The notes beneath the pieces were generated by a model, which worked only from the letters and a program-made list of their open reading frames with translations, ran no database searches and was not told where the DNA came from. The position numbers and the translations under genes were made by a program. A stretch of 64,000 bases of DNA from Actinomadura rupiterrae (GTDB taxonomy: Bacteria > Actinomycetota > Actinomycetes > Streptosporangiales > Streptosporangiaceae): contig NZ_JAMZEA010000006.1 of assembly GCF_024172125.1 (NCBI RefSeq), positions 1 to 64,000 on the forward strand. The letters are read 5' to 3'. This document shows, in pieces, positions 17,316-27,359 of this stretch. Within the stretch, counting starts at the first letter, position 1, and every line of letters begins with the position of its first letter.

Positions 17316-18617
17316 TCACCGCCGCAGGGCCTCGATCGGTTCCACGCAGCTGGCACGCCACGCGGGATAGAGGCCAGCGAACAGGCCGGTCCCCGCGCCG
17401 ACCAGCGGCGCGGGGAAAACCGTCGATGGGTCTAGCACAGGTGTCCATTGCTTGAAAACCGCTGCAAACACCACGATGGCAACTCCAGCGGCGGTTCCTG
17501 CTAAGCCGCCGAGCAGGCCCAGGACGGCCGATTCGGACAGGAACTGGGCCACAATGTGGCGGCGATGCGCTCCTAGGGCGCGGCGTAGCCCGATCTCGGG
17601 CGTACGTTCCAGCACTGCGACGAGGGTCGTGTTGGCGATGCCGACCGCCCCGGCAAGCAGGCATATTGCGGCCAAAGCCAGGAACAGCGCGGACAAGTCA
17701 GTGTTCACTTGATCCTTTAGTTGCCGCGGATCGGGCGGTGCGGTCACTTTGAATCGGTCGGGCTGTTCGGGGCGAATGGCGAGGGGCGCCTGTTTGGCGA
17801 TGAGCTGCGCGGATCCCAGTCGCGTCTCTATGAGGGCCTTGGGTTGGGAGTCGGCTCGGCCGGAGGGGGTGCCCCACAGGCTAGTGGCAGTCGTGGACGG
17901 GATCAGAACCGACAGCAGCACTTCGGGTTGCCGATCGACGTTATCGATGATACCGATAACGGTGACGGGCTGGTCGCCGATGAAAATCGCCGGCTGAGCG
18001 TCGAGCCGAGTGATACCGAGCCGCTGCGCGGCCGCTTTGCCGATGACAGCGACTTTCTGCCCAGTGCGTTGGTGGAAGTCATCGAATAGTCTTCCGGCGC
18101 TGGTGGTAGCGTGAACGGCCCTCATATATCCGGGTGAGGCGGCCATTACCGCGAGGGCCTCTCCTGTGCCCCGAGTAATTGATGGCGGCCTTGCCGAGAC
18201 TAGCATTGCTCCATTGGCGTTCTTGGCCGGTGCTCTCCAGTAGAGCCCTGCGTTGACAACGCCGTTGAGACGGGTGAGGCGCTTCTCGGTGTCGGGCGGG
18301 AAGCCCGGCCCGGCGATATCGGGGTCCGGCGAGGCATCCTCTACCAGTACTTCGGTTGCCGCCAGGGCGGTGAAGCGTTTGGAGATCTGCCCCGAGGCGG
18401 TAGCGGTGAGGCCGAGAACGGAGACGAACGCCGCGATGCCCAGCACTGTGCCGAGGATGGTGAGGCCGGCGCGGCCAGGGCGGGTCAGCATGCCAGCCAG
18501 GGCTTCGTCGATCAGGTCACGCGGAGTGAGGCGAGTTGAGGTGAATTCCCGCTTAGCCTGCGCGCGGCGACGCCTTCTTTGCCTGGCGCCGTTATCGCCT
18601 TTCGCTCGATCGATCAC
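17316..18617 (-). CDS. MacB-like ABC transporter permease (FtsX fold)
   Basis: 433 residues. GTG start overlaps the stop of the ATPase gene (GTGA). An N-terminal helix near residues 50-75 is followed by a large extracytoplasmic MacB-type domain (about 75-300). Three C-terminal helices follow, with the FtsX-family signature GIANTTLVAVLERTPEIGLRRALGA between helices 2 and 3 (about residues 330-350). The family does not pump through a channel but works mechanically on substrates or envelope proteins with an adaptor. It is the last intact gene of a four-gene operon (lipoprotein, adaptor, ATPase, permease). Confidence 0.88.
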   Translation of the reverse strand: MIDRAKGDNGARQRRRRRAQAKREFTSTRLTPRDLIDEALAGMLTRPGRAGLTILGTVLGIAAFVSVLGLTATASGQISKRFTALAATEVLVEDASPDPDIAGPGFPPDTEKRLTRLNGVVNAGLYWRAPAKNANGAMLVSARPPSITRGTGEALAVMAASPGYMRAVHATTSAGRLFDDFHQRTGQKVAVIGKAAAQRLGITRLDAQPAIFIGDQPVTVIGIIDNVDRQPEVLLSVLIPSTTATSLWGTPSGRADSQPKALIETRLGSAQLIAKQAPLAIRPEQPDRFKVTAPPDPRQLKDQVNTDLSALFLALAAICLLAGAVGIANTTLVAVLERTPEIGLRRALGAHRRHIVAQFLSESAVLGLLGGLAGTAAGVAIVVFAAVFKQWTPVLDPSTVFPAPLVGAGTGLFAGLYPAWRASCVEPIEALRR

Positions 18618-19381
18618 TCCGCAGCCTCGGTAATGGTCTGTACGGCGCTGACGGCCGTCGACAGCGGGTCGGACTCAGTGAGGTTGCCGTCGCGAATGAC
18701 CACGCACCGTTGTCCGCGCGCGGCCACGCTCGGGTCATGGGTGACGACCAGGATGGTGAACCCGTCGGCGTGAAGCTCGTCGATCAGCTCGAGCACTTGC
18801 GCTGCGGTGGTCGTGTCCAGGTTCCCGGTGGGTTCGTCGCATAGCAGGAGACTGGGCCGGTTCACCAGAGCCCGCGCGATCGCGACGCGCTGCCGCTCCC
18901 CCCCAGACAGCTGTCCGGCCTGGGCGTGAACACGGTGCTGCAGGCCGACCAGGCTCAGAGTTCGGGCGGCGAGTTCGGCCCGGCGGCGACGCGAAATCCC
19001 CGTGTACAGCATCGCCAGCATCACGTTTTCGATTGCGGTGCGGCGGGCCAGCAGATGGAAGGACTGGAACACAAATCCGATGCGGCGCCCCCGGAGCGAA
19101 GTGCGGTCGCGTTCGGAGAGCGCGCCCGTGTCGATGCCGTCCAACCAGTAGGTGCCGCCGCTGGGGCGGTCCAGTAGTCCGGCCACGTTCAGGAAGGTCG
19201 ACTTGCCCGAGCCGGAGGGGCCGACGACTGTGACGTACTCTCCGGGCATGATGGAAAGCTGCGCAGGCTGCAACGCTGTAACTGGCGGGGGGCCTGGGTA
19301 GGTCTTGGTGACCTGAGCGAACTCAATTACCGGGGGGACATTCGCGGGCAGTGCGCGGGAAGGTAGCACGAAGGCGTCCAA
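18614..19381 (-). CDS. MacB/LolD-type ABC ATPase
   Basis: 255 residues with all ATPase motifs: Walker A GPSGSGKST, Q-loop VFQSFHLL, signature LSGGERQRVAIARAL, Walker B LLLCDEPTGNLD and H-loop VVTHD. It powers the overlapping downstream FtsX-type permease. The start is uncertain: TTG at 19381 or GTG at 19369; neither has a good ribosome site, and the first 20 residues precede the conserved VIEFAQVTKTYPG. It is separated from the adaptor gene by 90 nt. Confidence 0.9.
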   Translation of the reverse strand: MDAFVLPSRALPANVPPVIEFAQVTKTYPGPPPVTALQPAQLSIMPGEYVTVVGPSGSGKSTFLNVAGLLDRPSGGTYWLDGIDTGALSERDRTSLRGRRIGFVFQSFHLLARRTAIENVMLAMLYTGISRRRRAELAARTLSLVGLQHRVHAQAGQLSGGERQRVAIARALVNRPSLLLCDEPTGNLDTTTAAQVLELIDELHADGFTILVVTHDPSVAARGQRCVVIRDGNLTESDPLSTAVSAVQTITEAAE

Positions 19382-19471
19382 ATAGAAACAGGATTCTGCA
19401 AGAATCAGCGGGAAGAGGCAGCAACGTGTGGCTTCCTGCCAGGACAGCGGGCCCTTCAGTAGCCAGGGTAT

Positions 19472-20767
19472 TCATTTTTCCCCAACGACGACCCGGTCAC
19501 CTTCGCTGAGTCCGTCACCTTCTACTTCGACGAACCCGCCGCCGGTAGCTCCGGTCGTCACAGCGACGCGCTGCTGCCTGTCCCCCGGCCCCATCTTCAT
19601 CACCTGCGTGGAACCGTCAGCGGTGGCGTACACCGCCGAGGACGGCACCACCAGGACCTTTCCGTTGGTGGACGCCGTTTCGATAGTGAGCCGCACATCC
19701 TGCCCTGCGAGCCTTTCGGGTAGGTTCCGTCCGCCCTCCACAACAACCGGGTACCCCGGGAGGGTGGCCCCCTGGCCCTCGGCACCGCCGTCTTGGAAGG
19801 CGCCGATGGACGCGATCCGGCCAGGCAGTGTCAGCCCCGACTCCTCCGAGAGGATCTTCACCAGCTTGCCGCTTGAGACCAGCTTGCGGTCGGCTGCGGA
19901 TAGGGTGGCCCGCACCGCCAGGTTGCCAGCAGCCAGCGTCACCACGCTGCCCTTCACCTCGTCGCCAAGTCCAGCTTTCACCTCGGTCACCCGAGCCGGA
20001 AACTCCGGCACAAACACTACCTCCCCTGCTTTCACCATCGGCGCCTTCCGTGGCGTCGATGGCTTCGGCGTTTTCCCCTTTCTGCCGCCGGCAAGGTCGG
20101 CAGGGTCGGGCTCGGGAAGAGTAAGAGTCGGGGAATAGCCTCTGTCGGCGAACAGCCTGCGAACCGCGTCCTGAGTGGAGGGACCATATATCGCTTCGGC
20201 CTCGTCAACCGAATAGCCGAGCTCCCGCAGTGCCTTTTGAATCTGCCTTACGTCTGGTCCGTTGGCGCCGGGACGGATGTCGCGATAAGCGGGGATCGCG
20301 CCATGCAACGCGATGACGGGTCGTCCTGACACCTCCGCCACCACGGTCCCAGCTTTGATGCGCTGCCCGGACTTCACCGTGCGCCGAGTGATGACCGCCT
20401 TGCCCTCCCCTCCTGCTGCTGGGGTCACCTCGATGGTTTTTCCTGGCGAAACGGTGCCGCGCAACACCACAGTGTCGGTCAGTACCCGCCGCTCCACTGC
20501 CGCCGTGATCGCCGAAGCCTTCGGAGGGCCTGCGTCGGCGGCGATCTGCTGCGGCGACTTGATCACCGATGACGCGGCGATGCCGACGACACAAACAGCG
20601 ATAGCAGCCCCGACACCGACCAGCAGGACCCGCCTGGTGCGTGATACCGACGACAGGCCATTCGCTGGCGGTTGCCGCCTTTGGTCGATGTCCAAAGAGG
20701 GGGGCGCAGTATCTGGACTGAAGGTGGGACTGCCGGTACCGGTTTCACCGGTGTCAGAAAGGGACAT
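19472..20767 (-). CDS. Membrane-anchored adaptor (HlyD/MacA-like) with peptidoglycan-binding domain
   Basis: About 431 residues from ATG 20767 (an upstream start at 20788 is possible). A cytoplasmic stretch of 45 residues is followed by one transmembrane helix (RRVLLVGVGAAIAVCVVGIA). A periplasm-side body follows with barrel-sandwich and beta-barrel segments typical of efflux adaptors (TVSPGKTIEVTP ... VVVPSSAVYATADGSTQVMK). Inserted between the two halves, at about residues 165-205, is a PG_binding_1 domain (DVRQIQKALRELGYSVDEAE). This variant is common in Gram-positive MacA-like proteins and should tether the transporter to the cell wall. Confidence 0.82.
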   Translation of the reverse strand: MSLSDTGETGTGSPTFSPDTAPPSLDIDQRRQPPANGLSSVSRTRRVLLVGVGAAIAVCVVGIAASSVIKSPQQIAADAGPPKASAITAAVERRVLTDTVVLRGTVSPGKTIEVTPAAGGEGKAVITRRTVKSGQRIKAGTVVAEVSGRPVIALHGAIPAYRDIRPGANGPDVRQIQKALRELGYSVDEAEAIYGPSTQDAVRRLFADRGYSPTLTLPEPDPADLAGGRKGKTPKPSTPRKAPMVKAGEVVFVPEFPARVTEVKAGLGDEVKGSVVTLAAGNLAVRATLSAADRKLVSSGKLVKILSEESGLTLPGRIASIGAFQDGGAEGQGATLPGYPVVVEGGRNLPERLAGQDVRLTIETASTNGKVLVVPSSAVYATADGSTQVMKMGPGDRQQRVAVTTGATGGGFVEVEGDGLSEGDRVVVGEK

Positions 20768-20815
20768 AAGTTGGGTGCAGCCTAACATAGGATTGCGAGA
20801 AAAGAGCGGGGACGA

Positions 20816-21733
20816 TCACGCTCCAGCGGCGCGGGCGTTGCTGAGCAATGTCTGATCGTTCTTTTTGGCCTCCACCAGCTGCGGCTCCATCTTGGCAATT
20901 ATCCGCTTCTGATAGGCCGACTCCACCGCTACCCATACCCCGTACAGGTTGACTTCCGCCCGGCATCCGGCGTCGGCCTTCGCAACGGCGATCTCCGCTC
21001 GCGTGGCCGGTCGGCGGTTGATGCCGTCGGCGCCGATCTGTACCCAGCGGGGGTCGACCATCGCTTCCCTGGGGCCCTTGTAGTTGAACCCTTCCTTCTT
21101 CATGCAGTTGCTCCATTTGCCGAGCACTGCAACGAACCGGGAGTCAGTCTCGGTCCGTTGGGTCGCCTGAAACGCGAGAAGGCGGGTGTCCAATTTCTTT
21201 GTGACGCCCTTGGTGATCTGCTGTTCGGACTCGGCATCGCAGCCGCCCTTGGGAACCGGGATGCCGTTTATGCTGCGGGCATTGCCGAACAAGGCGTCGA
21301 TCGCCTTCTGCCGATAAGATTCAGGCACTGGCCTGGATTTGCCTTTGCGCGTCTCTTGCACGTCAATCAGATCGTGGTATCCAAGAGTGGACACCAGCGC
21401 CGGGTCCAGGTATTTGATGTAGCGATTGCTGGTACGCGCGGGCACCTGCGGTCCGAGATCCGACAGGTACACATTCCCTAGAAACTTCCGGATGCAGGCC
21501 TGCGCGGCAGCAAGGCGGCCGCGCTGTACCGTGATCAGGTCGTCATCCGACAGGGTGTATGCGTCGAGTGGGAAGTGGATTTGGCGTCCGTCGAGCTTTT
21601 GTACCGCACCTAGGTCGGGCTCCCGCGCATCATCGCCCTTGCTGGCGCCTGGCAGCAGGCTGCACGACGGCACCAGTACGGTCACTGCGACTATCACCGC
21701 TGCAGCGGGAGCGGTCCGAAGCTTGCTAACCAT
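20816..21733 (-). CDS. Secreted lipoprotein, first gene of the MacAB-like operon
   Basis: 305 residues from ATG 21733. The first 25 residues end in a lipobox-like VLVPSC, so it should be lipid-anchored outside. The body is mostly helical, with conserved cysteines (AACIRKF, GGCDAES, SNCMKKEGF, AGCRAEVNLY). The segment NCMKKEGFNYKGPREAM recurs in actinobacterial lipoproteins encoded beside MacAB-like exporters. Function unknown. Position and anchoring suggest it senses, binds or delivers the exporter's substrate. Confidence 0.75.
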   Translation of the reverse strand: MVSKLRTAPAAAVIVAVTVLVPSCSLLPGASKGDDAREPDLGAVQKLDGRQIHFPLDAYTLSDDDLITVQRGRLAAAQACIRKFLGNVYLSDLGPQVPARTSNRYIKYLDPALVSTLGYHDLIDVQETRKGKSRPVPESYRQKAIDALFGNARSINGIPVPKGGCDAESEQQITKGVTKKLDTRLLAFQATQRTETDSRFVAVLGKWSNCMKKEGFNYKGPREAMVDPRWVQIGADGINRRPATRAEIAVAKADAGCRAEVNLYGVWVAVESAYQKRIIAKMEPQLVEAKKNDQTLLSNARAAGA

Positions 21734-21820
21734 TTGTTCTTTCTTGTCAACTACCACAGTCTCAGTGCGGCCCTTATCGCGATCGAAAAGGGCCACACTG
21801 GTCACAACTTTGCGGAACGG

Positions 21821-22330
21821 TCACGAGAAGGCTTGTGCGGCTGAACCATTGCAGGTATACATCTGCTGCTGCTTATCCGTGGCGGCTTGACCGGGGTTGT
21901 CGATGCACAAGCTTACATCGGTGCGGGCGGATTTGAAGGCGAAATAACTGCCGCCAAGGGAGTAGGTCCGCCATTGCACATTGGCCTGGTCGACTCTCTG
22001 CCAGGCGTCGACCTTGGCACCCGAGCCGCCCCAGCCGTGGTCCTCCATCGTATAATTGGTGTTGGACCACGGGTAGATGTAGAGGCCGTACGATCCTTGC
22101 GCCTTGCCCCAATTAGCGTGTGTGTTGTAGCCCCCCTGAGGGTCGAAACCGGTCTGCACTGAGGCACCATTGTAGACCGGGTCGGCATAAACGCCGATGT
22201 AGCCCCAGTGCGAGTTGGTATCGCTCGACTTGTTCAGGTAGGTCTCGGCCGAGGCGGCGGTAGCAGCGGTGGCTGCGACTCCTGTGCCGATGAAGGCGAC
22301 GACTACAGCCCTCAGGACGGTTCTGCGCAT
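21821..22330 (-). CDS. Small secreted aromatic-rich protein
   Basis: 169 residues with an alanine-rich signal peptide ending ASA. ATG is preceded by CGGAGTG. The mature part is rich in Tyr, Trp and Gly (HWGYIGVYADPVYNG, SYGLYIYPWSNTNY) and carries two Cys near the end. The last 35 residues (SLCIDNPGQAATDKQQQMY ... TCNGSAAQAFS) resemble the final ricin-B repeat, without the Q-x-W tryptophan. It may be a lectin-like secreted protein. It stands alone, 88 nt upstream of the export operon. Confidence 0.7.
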   Translation of the reverse strand: MRRTVLRAVVVAFIGTGVAATAATAASAETYLNKSSDTNSHWGYIGVYADPVYNGASVQTGFDPQGGYNTHANWGKAQGSYGLYIYPWSNTNYTMEDHGWGGSGAKVDAWQRVDQANVQWRTYSLGGSYFAFKSARTDVSLCIDNPGQAATDKQQQMYTCNGSAAQAFS

Positions 22331-23461
22331 GACACTCCGTAAGTTTGGCGACGTTCGCGGCGTGCCGGTGGCCTGTCTGTTTCAGCGGGAGAGGGCAGAC
22401 AAGCCGACCGGAGGAGGGAGCTGAAGATCAGCGTTAGGTGATCATCGGTAAGGATGCTGGGTCAATAAAGTGCAGTGTCCACATCCGGCCGATTACGGGG
22501 CCCCCGGTCGCCGACTGTGCTCACGTCAAGGGGTGGAGGAGGGAACCGGGGCTTGCCGCTTCGAGGAGCTGTCCCGCCATCGGTTCCGTCAAGGCAGGTG
22601 GGCATCACCTTGAGGTGGCTCCGTGCGCGTGCAGGAGGACGCGTTGAAGCCTCGGTGCGTCCCTGCGAATGTCGGACGCTCAAGCGGAGCATCGCGGCCG
22701 CCGGGCGGGCAGGGCGTCCGCGTCCTCACCGCGCCGGAAGGGGACAGGCGGTCGCCGCCCCGGCCGGAACGAAGCCGGTCTGACCTGCCCAGGTCAGGTC
22801 AGCCGGCGACCAGGGACAGTCGGCTTCGGCGATGTCCGACGTCCGTAGGGCACGCAAGTGGCGGGTCGCGATCCGGACAGTCGAAGCGTTCAGGCCACCG
22901 TGTGCTGTGCCCACACGCCGTTCCCGCCCGGGTGCTCCGGGCTTCCGCCCCTGCCAAGTCCTGAGCCGGCCAGCGCTGCAGCCCGAGCGACCGGCAGCGG
23001 CTGACTGGGAGGAGCGCGGCATCACGCCACCGCCGCCCCGCTGCGGATGTCGAGACACCTCATGGCCCAGTCCGGCTCGGCGAAAGACCGGGCGCACGAT
23101 CGGCTCGCTGCCCACTTCCTCTGTTCGCTGCCTCTTCGTGCTCACCGCCCGGGCTCGCCGCAAGAGGCGCGTTCAAATCACCCTGCGGGTGGCCGAATGA
23201 CGACTGAAAACATGCGGCATCGGGCGCTCCATAACCCTTGTGTCCGGTACCGGTCATTCTGACTGTTGAGGTAGAGCTCCCGAAACCGGGCACCAGCCGC
23301 TCCAGCAGGTCTTACCGGCGAACCTGCATGCATGCCGTCCCCTTCTGCTGTGACCTAGTTCACCTTGCTGGGCAAGTGCGCGCCCCCAATGATCACGATG
23401 ACCCGCACCGCCCCCCGAGCCTCAGGAGTGTCGGTTGAGGATCTATCAGCACCGAAGAGCA
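22331..23461. other. 1.1-kb gene-free stretch
   Basis: Between divergent secreted-protein genes. The longest frames are short, arginine-rich and without start signals. A small palindrome GACCTG-CC-CAGGTC lies near 22791-22804. I see no supported gene or RNA. Confidence 0.4.
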
Positions 23462-26400
23462 ATGCGGTCCCTGATGTTGGTTTCGGCGCTCGCACTGGTA
23501 GCGAGCAGCGCGATGCCCGCAGGGGCCAGCCCCAATCCCTCCCCCCCGCCAACTCGCCCGCAAACCGCAGACGGCAAGCCCGCGGTACCTGAATCACCCG
23601 CGGTCCAGCCGAGTCAGCGCACGGCGCTGCTTGGGTCAACCTGGCAGCAGTCGACTGACCGAGCCTGGACCACGATCGGCGACGCGACGGGCTTCCACCT
23701 CCTACTCGCAGAGGCCAAGACCGGGTACACCTGGCGAACCGCCGCGACCCTGAAGGTCCCCGGGCTGCAGACCGATCAGTGGATCGGCAACGCCTGCCTG
23801 ACCGCATCGGGGAAGCACGCGATGGTGGTTTACGCCCCTCGCTCTTTCACCAACACCGCCGAGTTCGCCCGACGCGGCGGCTTCACCGCGATCGTCGACC
23901 TGCGAAACGGCGCGGTCCGCAAACTTCCGATCACCGCCAGCCTGGCCTACTTCAACCCCGGCTGCGGCACCGGAGAACAAGCGGTCCTCACGCAGGAAGG
24001 CGATGAGGACCTCGGCAAGACGCGCCTCGTCAAGGTCGATACTGACACCGGCGAGATCGGCGCAGGCCTCCAGTTGGGCGGTCAGATCACCTCTGCGGTT
24101 CCCACGCCGGACGGGATCGCGGCCGCCGAGGGGTACCGCCTGGTCAAGATCACTGCCAAGGGGCACATGCGGCGTGTAGCCGCGGCCACAAGCGTTCCGG
24201 CCCTGCTGCGAGTCGACCGCGAGGGCGGGGTTTCGTACCTGGTCCGCCAAGGTGGCGGCGCGCGAGTACTGCGCACCCTCGGAAGCAAGACCAACGTGCT
24301 GGCCGAGGGTACAGCCGGGCAACTCGGCCTCGATCAGGGAAGCGGGGGCCGGGTCTTCATCACTGGGGCACCCAGCAAGGTCGGCCGCCTCCCTGCGGGG
24401 ATCACCCGGGTGAACTCCCCGGCCTCCGCTGAACTCTCAACCGAGGGCGGCCTGGCGCTCACGTCCGTGGCGACAAAGGGCAACCCCTTCGCTAAGAATG
24501 CCGCGCCTGCCTCCGATCCGCGCACGCCGCAGCGAGTCGACATCTCCGCGGTGGCTACCGGCACCGGCAAGAGCGTCTCGTTCGGTGTGGATCCCCAGGC
24601 CCGGCTGGCTCCCAAGTACTCCCAGGGGCAGGCGCCGGTCCGCGTGTACGGAGCCCAGAGCGGTGGCACCAGCGGCAGCCGCATCCGCGCCTCTGCGGCC
24701 GGTTCGCCCACCGATCCCCGCGACACCGACGGTTGGTGCTCGGTCTCCCGCAACGACGTGCGTGCGATGGCCTATCAGCCGACGCCGCGGCAAGTTGAGT
24801 GGGCCGTGGACATGGCAGTCCTGGGCAAGCTGACGCCCTCCCGACCCGACAATTACCGGGGCTTCGGGCTGCCAGCCTTCTCGCCCCAAGGGATGTTCCC
24901 TGCCCGCACGGACGTGCACGTGCCCGCGCAAATCCTTTTGGGCATCCTTTCCCAAGAATCCAACCTTTGGCAGGCATCAGGGCACGCATTGTCTGGTGAA
25001 TACGCCAACCCGTTGACCGGTAGCATCTACGGGTTGCAGCGCGACGACAAGACGGGCGCGTTCAAAGACTGGGTCATCCACTGGGACAAGGCCGACTGCG
25101 GCTACGGCATCTCGCAGCTCACCGACGGCATGCGGAAACCCGAGCACAGCGACGGGAAAGCAGTCCTCACCGAAAATGCCCAGAAGGCCGTTGCTTTGGA
25201 TTATGCGACGAGTATCGCCGCAGGACTACAGCTAGTGCAGGACAAATGGCTCCAGATCGACAGCCTCGGGCTGAAGTTGAACGATGGCGATCCGAACCGG
25301 ATCGAGAACTGGTTCTTCGCCACCTGGGCATACAACAGCGGCTTTTATCCGCAGGCCGACACCGCCAAGAACAACGGGGCCTGGGGCCTCGGATGGTTCA
25401 ACAACCCGGCAAATCCTCGCTACCCGGAGCGGCTGCCATTCCTCTACCACAACAGTTGGGCCGATGCAGCCAAGCCGCAGAACTGGCCCTACCCAGAGAA
25501 GATCATCGGATTCGCCTCCTACTCGATATCCACCCCTGACGGGCCAGGATTCCGCCCGGCGTGGTGGACTACCGACTCCAACCGTGACGCCGCAACTCCC
25601 AAGCCGGACACCTTCTGCAACAGCTCCAACGACTGCGAGCCCGGCGCCGCCTACGTCCCCAACGACCCTGATGTGATCGGTCAGCCAGCAGGACCGTGCG
25701 CGCACAAAAACCCGGCGAACGGACTCTACGACCTGCACTGCTACATCCACCAGTCAACCACCTGGAAATCCGACTGCAGCAACACCTGCGGTCACGAACT
25801 CAACCGGTTCGAGGACAAGTATCCCGAGCAGCCGGACGGTACGCACTTCCCTCCTCAGTGCGACAAGGCCAAGGGGCTTCCTTCCGGCGCGCTCGTAGTC
25901 GATGACATCCCCAATGGAACTCCGATCTACCAATGCGGTACAAGCAGCAGCGCCGGCAGTTTCAACTTCAATTTCGCTGAAGACCCAGCGATGCCTGGCA
26001 CCTACCCTGGGAAGATCGACCTCCATCAGCTCGGCGGAGGCTACAGCGGGCACTTCTGGTTCGGCCATACCCGCACACTCGGCAACAAACTCAACTTCTC
26101 CGGCACCTGGACCCTCGGCCAGTCCATCAATGGCTGGAGCCGCGTGCTGGTCCACCTTCCCGACCACGGCGCGCAGACGCAGCAGGCCAAGTACGAGGTC
26201 AACCTCGGGACGGGCTGGGACAGCAAGCACTTCCGGTATATCAACCAAGCGCGCGGGCAGAATTCCTGGGTGTCCATCGGCGTCTACAAGTTCGCGGGAA
26301 CACCTCAAGTCCGCCTGAGCAATGAGACGCTTGACGGGTACGGTGAGGACGACATCGCCTACGATGCGATTGCGTTCCAGAAGCTCCCTGCAAAGCCGAA

Positions 26401-27355
26401 GCACATCGTCGCCGCGCTCGGCGACTCCTTCTCCTCCGGAGAAGGAGCGGGATCGTATTATCACGAAACCGATACCAACCATGGCACTCCCCAGTGGAAT
26501 GCATGCCGACGCAGCACCAACGCCTGGAGCCGGAAGATGACACTGCCCGGCACCAGCAACACGCTTGGCGCGCTGGTAGATAACTGGGACCCTAATGCCG
26601 AACTGGGCTTTGTCGCCTGCTCGGGAGCCTGGAACGTCGACGTCAGCGATTGGCGTCCTGAATCGTGGGATAATCCCAGCGTCTACGAGAAGGGGGAAGG
26701 ACAGTTCCGAGAAGTGTCCCAGTCTGACTCGGGAGTGCTCAACGACGACACAACGCTCGTGACACTCACCATCAGCGGCAACGACGACAACATCTTTATC
26801 GACGCGATGAACGACTGCGGAGGCCTCGGGAACTGCGCAGACGGGCTTCTGGATAAGTACAAGCCCAAGGTGGACACAGCGGTTGGCGCACTACGGACCA
26901 CATTGACGAAGATCCACAAGAATGCACCGAACGCGCAGATCGTGCTCGTGGGCTATCCTGAGCTACTGAGCCGCACGGTGAAATGCTCCGGCTCGCTGTA
27001 CTTCGACCTCACTGAGACCCAAGCCCTCGGCGATCTCGTCAGGTACGGCGACGGCAAGCAGGGTGAACTCGTCAAGGAGCTTTCGGGTTCCATGAAGATC
27101 GCCTACGTTGGGAATGTCGTGGACAAGTTCACTGGGCATTCCGGTTGCGACGATCCGGAGTGGATCAACAAGTTCGTCAATGGCCCCAATGGAGACGGTG
27201 ACTTCCATAGCGGCGACCGCAGCACTCAGTTCTGTATTTCCAATAGCACTTTCTGCTTCAGCCGGGAGTCCTTCCATCCCAAGGATGCTGGAACCACCGG
27301 CTATGCGGAACTGATCACCGCATTCCTCAAGAGCATCAACTATCAAGGGTCCTGA
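23462..27355 (+). CDS. Secreted lytic transglycosylase-like / golvesin-like / SGNH hydrolase protein
   Basis: 1297 residues from ATG 23462 (a TTG nine codons upstream is less likely). Signal peptide 1-22, then a beta-rich, possibly propeller-type region to about 330. Residues about 470-660 look like a lysozyme-fold transglycosylase: GILSQESNLW (catalytic Glu near 498), GYGISQLTDGM and ATWAYNSGFY. Residues about 835-975 match a golvesin-type beta-domain (HTRTLGNKL ... YGEDDIAYDAIAF). Residues about 980-1297 are an SGNH/GDSL hydrolase with GDSFSSGEGAG, a GND motif (ISGNDDN) and SFHPKDAG supplying Asp/His. One chain could cut glycan and remove acyl or ester groups from envelope polymers or glycolipids. 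Combined action is inferred. Confidence 0.8.
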   Translation: MRSLMLVSALALVASSAMPAGASPNPSPPPTRPQTADGKPAVPESPAVQPSQRTALLGSTWQQSTDRAWTTIGDATGFHLLLAEAKTGYTWRTAATLKVPGLQTDQWIGNACLTASGKHAMVVYAPRSFTNTAEFARRGGFTAIVDLRNGAVRKLPITASLAYFNPGCGTGEQAVLTQEGDEDLGKTRLVKVDTDTGEIGAGLQLGGQITSAVPTPDGIAAAEGYRLVKITAKGHMRRVAAATSVPALLRVDREGGVSYLVRQGGGARVLRTLGSKTNVLAEGTAGQLGLDQGSGGRVFITGAPSKVGRLPAGITRVNSPASAELSTEGGLALTSVATKGNPFAKNAAPASDPRTPQRVDISAVATGTGKSVSFGVDPQARLAPKYSQGQAPVRVYGAQSGGTSGSRIRASAAGSPTDPRDTDGWCSVSRNDVRAMAYQPTPRQVEWAVDMAVLGKLTPSRPDNYRGFGLPAFSPQGMFPARTDVHVPAQILLGILSQESNLWQASGHALSGEYANPLTGSIYGLQRDDKTGAFKDWVIHWDKADCGYGISQLTDGMRKPEHSDGKAVLTENAQKAVALDYATSIAAGLQLVQDKWLQIDSLGLKLNDGDPNRIENWFFATWAYNSGFYPQADTAKNNGAWGLGWFNNPANPRYPERLPFLYHNSWADAAKPQNWPYPEKIIGFASYSISTPDGPGFRPAWWTTDSNRDAATPKPDTFCNSSNDCEPGAAYVPNDPDVIGQPAGPCAHKNPANGLYDLHCYIHQSTTWKSDCSNTCGHELNRFEDKYPEQPDGTHFPPQCDKAKGLPSGALVVDDIPNGTPIYQCGTSSSAGSFNFNFAEDPAMPGTYPGKIDLHQLGGGYSGHFWFGHTRTLGNKLNFSGTWTLGQSINGWSRVLVHLPDHGAQTQQAKYEVNLGTGWDSKHFRYINQARGQNSWVSIGVYKFAGTPQVRLSNETLDGYGEDDIAYDAIAFQKLPAKPKHIVAALGDSFSSGEGAGSYYHETDTNHGTPQWNACRRSTNAWSRKMTLPGTSNTLGALVDNWDPNAELGFVACSGAWNVDVSDWRPESWDNPSVYEKGEGQFREVSQSDSGVLNDDTTLVTLTISGNDDNIFIDAMNDCGGLGNCADGLLDKYKPKVDTAVGALRTTLTKIHKNAPNAQIVLVGYPELLSRTVKCSGSLYFDLTETQALGDLVRYGDGKQGELVKELSGSMKIAYVGNVVDKFTGHSGCDDPEWINKFVNGPNGDGDFHSGDRSTQFCISNSTFCFSRESFHPKDAGTTGYAELITAFLKSINYQGS

Positions 27356-27359
27356 TCGC

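Noticed and set aside
22726..23163. 145-codon minus-strand frame in the 1.1-kb gap
   Set aside because: No start signal, Arg-rich first half and no recognisable motif.
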